A DNA stretch of 11,049 nt from SZUA-430 sp040381215 (GTDB lineage: Bacteria > Pseudomonadota > Alphaproteobacteria > Micropepsales > Micropepsaceae). The stretch is from assembly GCA_040381215.1 (NCBI GenBank), contig JBEIHO010000095.1:1-11049 (forward strand), in the 5' to 3' direction. Below are positions 6,460 through 11,049 of the stretch, in pieces. The position numbers and the translations under genes are program-made. Every line of letters starts with the position of its first letter. Position 1 is the first letter of the stretch. The notes under the pieces are model-generated. The model worked only from the letters and a program-made list of their open reading frames with translations, was not told the DNA's origin and searched no databases.

Positions 6460-6545
6460 GGTCTCTTACACAAACTTAATAACTATATCCTCGCTGCCAC
6501 ACTTTTCATTCGATGCGTGTTGAAGATGTCACGAGCGGGCACAAC

Positions 6546-7934
6546 CTATTTCGTAGGTAGCCCGAGCTGTTTCGCGGTCAGGTCGAAACAATAGCGTGCC
6601 AGGCGAACGATCTCGTCCGCCTGTTCGCGCGTGAGGATCAGGGGCGGCGACAGGACCATTGTGTCGCGGATCGCCCGCATGACGAGCCCGTTCGCAAAAC
6701 AGTGGTTCCTGCACATGGTTCCCACTTCCAGTTCCCGATCGAAGAACGTGCGCCGTTGCTTGTCCTTGACCAGTTCAATGGCGGCAAGCAGCCCCTTGCC
6801 GCGCACTTCGCCAACCAGCGGATGATCCGCCAGGCTTGCGACCGCGTTCTGGAAATAGGGGCCGATGTCGTCATGCACGCGCTCGACAAGCCGTTCCCGC
6901 TCCATGATTTCCAGGTTTTTGAGGGAGACGGCGCACGCAACCGGGTGACCGGACCACGTGAACCCGTGGACAAGCTCCTCGTTGGCCGAAGCAAAGGCAT
7001 CGCCCATCCGCTTGCCCAGCGCCACCGCTGAAATCGGCTGGTAGCCGGAGGAAATTCCCTTGGCCATCGACATGATGTCCGGATCGATCCCGTAGGTGTG
7101 CGACCCGAACCATCGCCCGGTACGCCCGAAGCCCGTGATCACCTCGTCGACATGCAGCAGAACGTCATACTTGCGGCAGATGCGCTGGATCTCGGGCCAA
7201 TAGCTGTCGGGCGGGAACATGAGCCCGCCAGCGCCATGGATAGGCTCGGCCGAGAATGACGCCACCTTGTCAGGCCCCAGCTCGAGGATCTTTTCCTCAA
7301 GCTTGCGCGCCACCGAGAGGCCATAGGCATTTGGGTCCTGGTCCCCACCGAGCCCGTACCAGTAGACCGTCGGGACCTTCACGAAACCGGGCAGGGGCAG
7401 GTCGAACTGCGGGTGCATGGGTGTGAGCCCCGACAGCGAGGCCGCAGCCATGGTCACGCCGTGATACGCATACTCACGCGAGATATGGATCTTCTTGTCC
7501 CTCTTGCCCTGCAGGTTCCAGTAATACCGGATGAACTTCAGCGCAGTGTCGTTCGCTTCCGACCCCGAGTTCGCATAGACGATGCGGTCAAGTCCGGCAG
7601 GCAGGATCGAGGCCAGCTTCGCCGCAAGTTCGGTCGCAAAGGGGTTCGTCGTCTGGAAGAAGGCATTGTAGTAGGGCAGCTGCTTCATCGCCTGCGCAGC
7701 AGCATCGGCCAGCTCCGTCCGCCCATAGCCGACATTGACGCACCACAATCCCGACATCCCGTCGATGAGCCGGTTTCCCTCCGAGTCCCACAGGTACACC
7801 CCATCAGCCCTGACGATGACCCGAACCCCCTTCTTGTTGAGGGCCTGCGTCTCCGTGAACGGATGGATGTGGTGCTTCGCATCGAGATCCTGCCAGTGCT
7901 TGGTCAGGTTGTGGGTCGCGGTGGTGCTGGACAT
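6546..7934 (-). CDS. class III PLP-dependent omega-transaminase (SpuC/putrescine-pyruvate type)
   Basis: 462 residues, the normal length of fold-type I class III aminotransferases. Visible sites: W64 in SGLWCVNVGYG and Y157 in the YHG motif (substrate pocket), NSGSEANDT (122-130) binding the cofactor phosphate, E230 in AEPIHGAGG, D263 in HVDEVITGFGRTG pairing with the pyridine nitrogen, and K292 in MAKGISSGYQP, the Schiff-base lysine. The N-terminal DAKHHIHPFT and FFQTTNPFATELA segments closely resemble amine-pyruvate enzymes such as the Chromobacterium omega-transaminase and Pseudomonas SpuC. It probably transfers the terminal amine of putrescine, beta-alanine or a similar amine to pyruvate in polyamine or amino-acid catabolism, in the cytoplasm. 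It stands alone: no dehydrogenase or transporter partner is in view. The ATG at 7932-7934 fits the family N-terminus, though only a weak ribosome site (AGAG) is seen. The substrate is uncertain. Confidence 0.92.
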   Translation of the reverse strand: MSSTTATHNLTKHWQDLDAKHHIHPFTETQALNKKGVRVIVRADGVYLWDSEGNRLIDGMSGLWCVNVGYGRTELADAAAQAMKQLPYYNAFFQTTNPFATELAAKLASILPAGLDRIVYANSGSEANDTALKFIRYYWNLQGKRDKKIHISREYAYHGVTMAAASLSGLTPMHPQFDLPLPGFVKVPTVYWYGLGGDQDPNAYGLSVARKLEEKILELGPDKVASFSAEPIHGAGGLMFPPDSYWPEIQRICRKYDVLLHVDEVITGFGRTGRWFGSHTYGIDPDIMSMAKGISSGYQPISAVALGKRMGDAFASANEELVHGFTWSGHPVACAVSLKNLEIMERERLVERVHDDIGPYFQNAVASLADHPLVGEVRGKGLLAAIELVKDKQRRTFFDRELEVGTMCRNHCFANGLVMRAIRDTMVLSPPLILTREQADEIVRLARYCFDLTAKQLGLPTK

Positions 7935-8021
7935 GATGGTCGCTCTGGAACAAATGAGTGAAAGGGGCAGCAGGCAGCAAGTCCTGCATGCGGGGAAGAC
8001 AGCGCGTCGCTTGCCTCAGGG

Positions 8022-8027
8022 ATTGTA
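8022..8027 (-). promoter_or_regulatory. possible -10 element for the transaminase gene
   Basis: TACAAT on the minus strand lies in the 215-bp divergent gap between the transaminase and nth genes, about 90 bp upstream of the transaminase ATG. No good -35 hexamer is present at 16-18 bases, so an activator-dependent promoter or chance are both possible. Nothing else in this gap stood out; on the plus side TTGAAA (8115-8120) could be a -35 for nth but has no matching -10. Confidence 0.25.
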
Positions 8028-8149
8028 GCCAATCCGGGCGCAAAGAATGAGCAGCTGTTCCTTCGAAGCCATGCGACGATCCTACCAAAGCTTTTCCGGT
8101 CACGCCAGACGGGCTTGAAAGCCGTTGCGGCCCTTGTCACACATGGTCA

Positions 8150-8836
8150 ATGCGCCGGACAGAAAAAGCCGAACAGATCTTCGCCCGCCTCGCGCGGGCA
8201 AATCCGTCCCCGAAAGGCGAACTGGATCACGTCAATCCCTATACGCTCCTCGTCGCCGTGGTCCTGTCTGCCCAGGCGACCGACAAGGGCGTGAACCGGG
8301 CAACGGCCGGTCTTTTCAAGGTCGTGACCACCCCGCGACAGATGCTCGATCTGGGAGAGGAGGGCCTCGTCCAGCACATCAAGTCCATCGGCCTGTTCCG
8401 GGCCAAGGCAAAGAACGTCATCAAGCTGTCGCAGGACCTGATCGACCATCACGGTGGCGAGGTTCCTCAAACCCGCGATGAACTCGAGAAGCTGCCGGGC
8501 GTGGGCCGCAAGACGGCAAACGTCGTTCTCAACATGGCATTTGGCCAAGCCACCATGGCTGTAGACACGCATGTCTTTCGGGTCTCCCAGAGATTGGGAT
8601 TGGCAAAAGGCAAGACGCCGCTCGCCATTGAAGAGCAATTGCTCAAGGTCGTGCCGGAAAAATTCATGCAGCACGCCCATCACTGGCTGATCCTGCACGG
8701 CCGCTACACCTGCCTCGCCCGGGGACCACGATGTGCCGAGTGTCCCCTCGAGGATCTCTGCACCTTCAAGGGCAAGTCCAACACGGCCCCCGCAAGTCCC
8801 CGTTCCGCCAAGCCCGCAAGGAAGAAGTCGAAATGA
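8150..8836 (+). CDS. nth: endonuclease III (DNA glycosylase/AP lyase)
   Basis: 228 residues. It removes oxidised pyrimidines from DNA and nicks the abasic site by beta-elimination in base excision repair. The helix-hairpin-helix reads LPGVGRKTANVVL with catalytic K121, and AVDTHVFRV holds D139. The [4Fe-4S] cluster cysteines C188, C195, C198 and C204 keep the exact C-x6-C-x2-C-x5-C spacing. LLVAVVLSAQATD near 33-45 is the usual N-terminal helix. Compared with E. coli Nth (about 211 residues) it carries an extra C-terminal tail (~208-228) rich in Lys, Ser, Pro and Ala, possibly a DNA-contact extension. The ATG at 8150 matches the family N-terminus, although no Shine-Dalgarno precedes it; another ATG at 8143 is out of frame. 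Its TGA overlaps the ATG of the M28 peptidase gene. Confidence 0.97.
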   Translation: MRRTEKAEQIFARLARANPSPKGELDHVNPYTLLVAVVLSAQATDKGVNRATAGLFKVVTTPRQMLDLGEEGLVQHIKSIGLFRAKAKNVIKLSQDLIDHHGGEVPQTRDELEKLPGVGRKTANVVLNMAFGQATMAVDTHVFRVSQRLGLAKGKTPLAIEEQLLKVVPEKFMQHAHHWLILHGRYTCLARGPRCAECPLEDLCTFKGKSNTAPASPRSAKPARKKSK

Positions 8837-11049
8837 ACAGACTGCCAGGTTCCCTCGTGCTGGCTTTTGCAACAGCCGTCGTCGGTGCGTTTCTTTTCGC
8901 CTGGCAGTCCTTGACCGACGCGCCGCAAGCCGGCGACGGTTCATTCGCGGCCGGCAAGGCCTTTGCGACGCTGCAGCAATTGCTGGTCGAGCAGGTCCCC
9001 CATCCGACGGGCTCCGAAGAAAACCGCCTTGTGCGCGACAGGATCATCGCTCGGTTCAAGGCCGCTGGCTACGAGCCGGAATTGCAGGTGGCCTTCCAGT
9101 GCGCGCCACCGGAAAAAGCCGCTGGCTGCACGCAGGTCGAGAACATCATCGCCGTCCTCAAGGGCACGGGCGAGGGCAGGGCGATCCTGGCCACCGCACA
9201 TTATGACAGCGTTCCGGCAGGCCCCGGGGTCGGGGATGACGGCGTTGGCGTCGCTGTCATGCTGGAACTTGCGCGCACGCTGAAGTCGGCGCCGCCAACG
9301 CGCAACGACGTGATCTTCCTGATCACCGACGGCGAGGAAACGGGCCTCAGGGGAGCTGTCGCCTTCGCAAGGAACCACCCGCTGATGCAGCAGGTAGGCA
9401 TTGTCGTCAATGTCGAGGCGCGCGGCAACACAGGCCCCGCCATCATGTTCGAGACAGGCAGTGGCAACAGCCAGCTGATCCAGCTGTTCGCCGAGGCCGT
9501 GGGCTCCCAGGTGTCCAATTCCCTCGCGTATGAGATCTACCGCCTCCTGCCCAATGACACCGACTTCACGATCTACAAGAGCGCAGGCCTGAACGGCTAC
9601 AATTTCGCGATGATCGGCGCCGCAGCGCGCTACCACACGCCCAGGGACAATCTCGCGCTGCTCGACCGCAACACGCTGCGCCATCATGGCGCGCAGGTCA
9701 CTGGGCTTGTCAGGGCGCTGCAGGGCAGGGATCTGGAAACCCTGCGCGCGCAGGAAGACGCAAGCTACTTCGATCTGTTTGGCAGGGGGCTCGTGCATTG
9801 GCCCGCGGCGCTCAATGTGCCGCTGGCACTCGCATCCCTGGCCATGCTCGTGGGCCTCGTGATGACGGGCAGGACATCCTTGAGGCTGGCCGGCACGATC
9901 TGGTCCGCATCCACTCTGTTGCTGCTTCCATTCGTCATGTTTGGCATCGGTTGGATCCTGTCTTTCCCGCTCGGGATATGGCCCGAGGTTCATGTGCTGG
10001 ATCACCAGGCACCGTGGCCGGCGCGTGTGGCGCTGCTCGCAGCGACCTTTGCCGTCGCCACGGTCACGGCAAGGCTGCTCGAGCCGCGAGCGGATCCCCA
10101 AACCGTGAGCCTCGTCTACTGGCTTTTCCTGTCTCTTCTCGCCACCGCCTGCGCCGCCCTGTTGCCAGGCGCGGCCTACGCCTTGCTTTGGCCCGCAGTG
10201 CTGTTTGCCCTCGTAGCCGGTATCGGTCAGTTGATCGCGCCCGCGTCTGCCATGCGGTGGGCATCCTTCGCAGGCTTCATTGGGATTGCCATGTTCTGGA
10301 GCGGTCACATGCTCGCCCTCGATGCCGTGGCGGGCTTTCCGGTCAGCCAGTTCAAGCTTCTGGCGCTTCTCCCCCTGGCGATGGCGCTGGTACCGCTCTT
10401 CCTGATCGCAGCCCCCTTGCGCACGACGGTGGCTGCACTCCCCCTGGCGCTGATGATTGCCGCTTCTGCCATCGCGTCCACCATGCCCGGCTTCACGCCG
10501 GAGAACCCGCGGCCGCTGAACATTGTCTATCACCAGGATGCAGCCGCAGGCGACGCGCGCTGGCTGGTCCAGGAGACGCCAGTCGATCGCGCATTCATGC
10601 AGCAGGCAGGCTTCGGTTCATCCGCCGAGACCGTCGAACTGGCAGGGATGGTTCCTGTCCAGGCCTTCACGAAGAAGGCCACGTCCGCAGGGCTCGCAGC
10701 GCCGCGCCTCGACATCGTGAGCCGCGAGGAGCGCGCCGACACGGTCGTCTTGTCGGGCAGCATCAGGTCGGTTCGCCAAGGCTTCGTGTTCGGCCTCCTC
10801 CTGCCCGCGGGCTCAGCCGTCACCTCCGTGACCGTCGAGGGTCAATCCGTCGTGTCACCCGAGCGCATGCAGGTCAACAAGCCTGTCTGGGCGCGCATCT
10901 TTGGAACCGCCGACAAGCCGCTGTCGATCACCATCGAGCACGGCAAGAACGGCTCCGGCCGCATCGCGCTGTTCGAGCGTTCCGCTCTCCCCGAAACGCC
11001 GGAAACCCGGGCGCTTCTTGCACAAAGGCCTGCAAACGCCAGCCCCGTG
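8833..11049 (+). CDS. M28-family zinc peptidase with polytopic membrane domain (ERMP1/Pff1-like layout), 3' end beyond window
   Basis: 739 residues are present and the frame continues off the edge. An N-terminal hydrophobic segment (about 7-23) is a signal anchor. The M28 domain follows: H123 in TAHYDS, D135/D136 in VGDDGVGVAVMLEL, E168-E169 in TDGEETGLRG (general base and zinc ligand), E195 in NVEARG and H268 in RYHTPRDN, so both zinc sites appear complete. From about residue 322 to 550 there are about eight hydrophobic helices, then a soluble C-terminal region. This order resembles eukaryotic endoplasmic-reticulum ERMP1/Fxna and yeast vacuolar Pff1, and the catalytic domain is expected in the periplasm. 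It probably acts as an aminopeptidase on peptides; the substrate is unknown. ATG 8833-8835 overlaps the nth stop (8834-8836), and an AAGGAAG lies at a suitable distance inside the nth 3' end, implying translational coupling. Confidence 0.88.
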   Translation, partial: MNRLPGSLVLAFATAVVGAFLFAWQSLTDAPQAGDGSFAAGKAFATLQQLLVEQVPHPTGSEENRLVRDRIIARFKAAGYEPELQVAFQCAPPEKAAGCTQVENIIAVLKGTGEGRAILATAHYDSVPAGPGVGDDGVGVAVMLELARTLKSAPPTRNDVIFLITDGEETGLRGAVAFARNHPLMQQVGIVVNVEARGNTGPAIMFETGSGNSQLIQLFAEAVGSQVSNSLAYEIYRLLPNDTDFTIYKSAGLNGYNFAMIGAAARYHTPRDNLALLDRNTLRHHGAQVTGLVRALQGRDLETLRAQEDASYFDLFGRGLVHWPAALNVPLALASLAMLVGLVMTGRTSLRLAGTIWSASTLLLLPFVMFGIGWILSFPLGIWPEVHVLDHQAPWPARVALLAATFAVATVTARLLEPRADPQTVSLVYWLFLSLLATACAALLPGAAYALLWPAVLFALVAGIGQLIAPASAMRWASFAGFIGIAMFWSGHMLALDAVAGFPVSQFKLLALLPLAMALVPLFLIAAPLRTTVAALPLALMIAASAIASTMPGFTPENPRPLNIVYHQDAAAGDARWLVQETPVDRAFMQQAGFGSSAETVELAGMVPVQAFTKKATSAGLAAPRLDIVSREERADTVVLSGSIRSVRQGFVFGLLLPAGSAVTSVTVEGQSVVSPERMQVNKPVWARIFGTADKPLSITIEHGKNGSGRIALFERSALPETPETRALLAQRPANASPV

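Larger units (their letters stand above)
6227..6545. other. intergenic region between xthA and the transaminase gene
   Basis: About 320 bp without a supported protein gene. From right to left it holds an AT-rich stretch after the transaminase stop (about 6452-6510), the A-tract promoter (6422-6459), the candidate sRNA (6264-6415), and a 37-bp xthA leader. A 41-codon plus-strand frame from ATG 6354 has no ribosome site and is not accepted. Confidence 0.7.

Noticed and set aside
6354..6479. A 41-codon plus-strand frame beginning ATGGTCAACCTC
   Set aside because: No Shine-Dalgarno, no recognised family, and it is antisense to the better supported small RNA. It cannot be excluded as a leaderless small protein.
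8941..10533. A 530-codon open frame on the minus strand
   Set aside because: It lies opposite the M28 peptidase gene, whose zinc motifs are clear. Its composition is low-complexity (rich in Arg, Gly, His, Gln), typical of antisense frames in GC-rich DNA.

Overview
The window is dense, GC-rich chromosomal DNA (roughly 60% or more by eye). Its gene content fits an alphaproteobacterium, probably of the Rhizobiales/Rhodobacterales type. This rests on protein resemblances (COG4671-type glycosyltransferase, the unusual long ABC exporter with a cyclic-nucleotide-binding partner, SpuC-like transaminase), not on a marker gene. There is no rRNA, tRNA, insertion sequence or CRISPR array.

Left part (1-1773): a leftward glycosyltransferase operon. 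A COG4671/MurG-like glycosyltransferase (454-1650, minus) overlaps by four bases a WcaL-like GT4 glycosyltransferase that runs off the left edge (1-457, minus). The first gene has no ATG, GTG or TTG that would keep its conserved N-terminus. The best start is an ATT with a well-spaced Shine-Dalgarno sequence, behind a sigma70-like promoter in the divergent intergenic region.

Centre-left (1774-5402, plus): a compact operon of an 893-residue ABC-exporter-like fusion, a stand-alone cyclic-nucleotide-binding domain protein, and a PaaI-like hotdog thioesterase. The ABC protein is the most unusual gene here. Its nucleotide-binding domain keeps the Walker A lysine but has lost the usual Walker B Asp/Glu, Q-loop Gln and H-loop His. 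It also carries an insert of about 320 residues that looks like tandem copies of the Q-loop/helical-subdomain segment. With the divergent glycosyltransferases it suggests an envelope glycan or lipid system gated by a nucleotide signal, which is inference.

Centre-right (5423-8149): xthA (exonuclease III, minus) converges on the operon. Between xthA and a class III omega-transaminase (6546-7934, minus) lies about 320 bp without a protein gene. It holds a strong minus-strand promoter (A-tract, TTGCCC-N17-TATAGT), four stem-loops and a terminator. I read this as a small RNA gene of about 150 nt.

Right part (8150-11049, plus): nth (endonuclease III) overlaps by four bases a large M28 zinc-peptidase membrane protein that runs off the right edge. 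Its layout (one N-terminal helix, M28 domain, about eight further helices) resembles eukaryotic ERMP1/Fxna and yeast Pff1. xthA and nth are both base-excision-repair nucleases, but they lie on opposite strands and are separated by the transaminase, so they do not form an operon.
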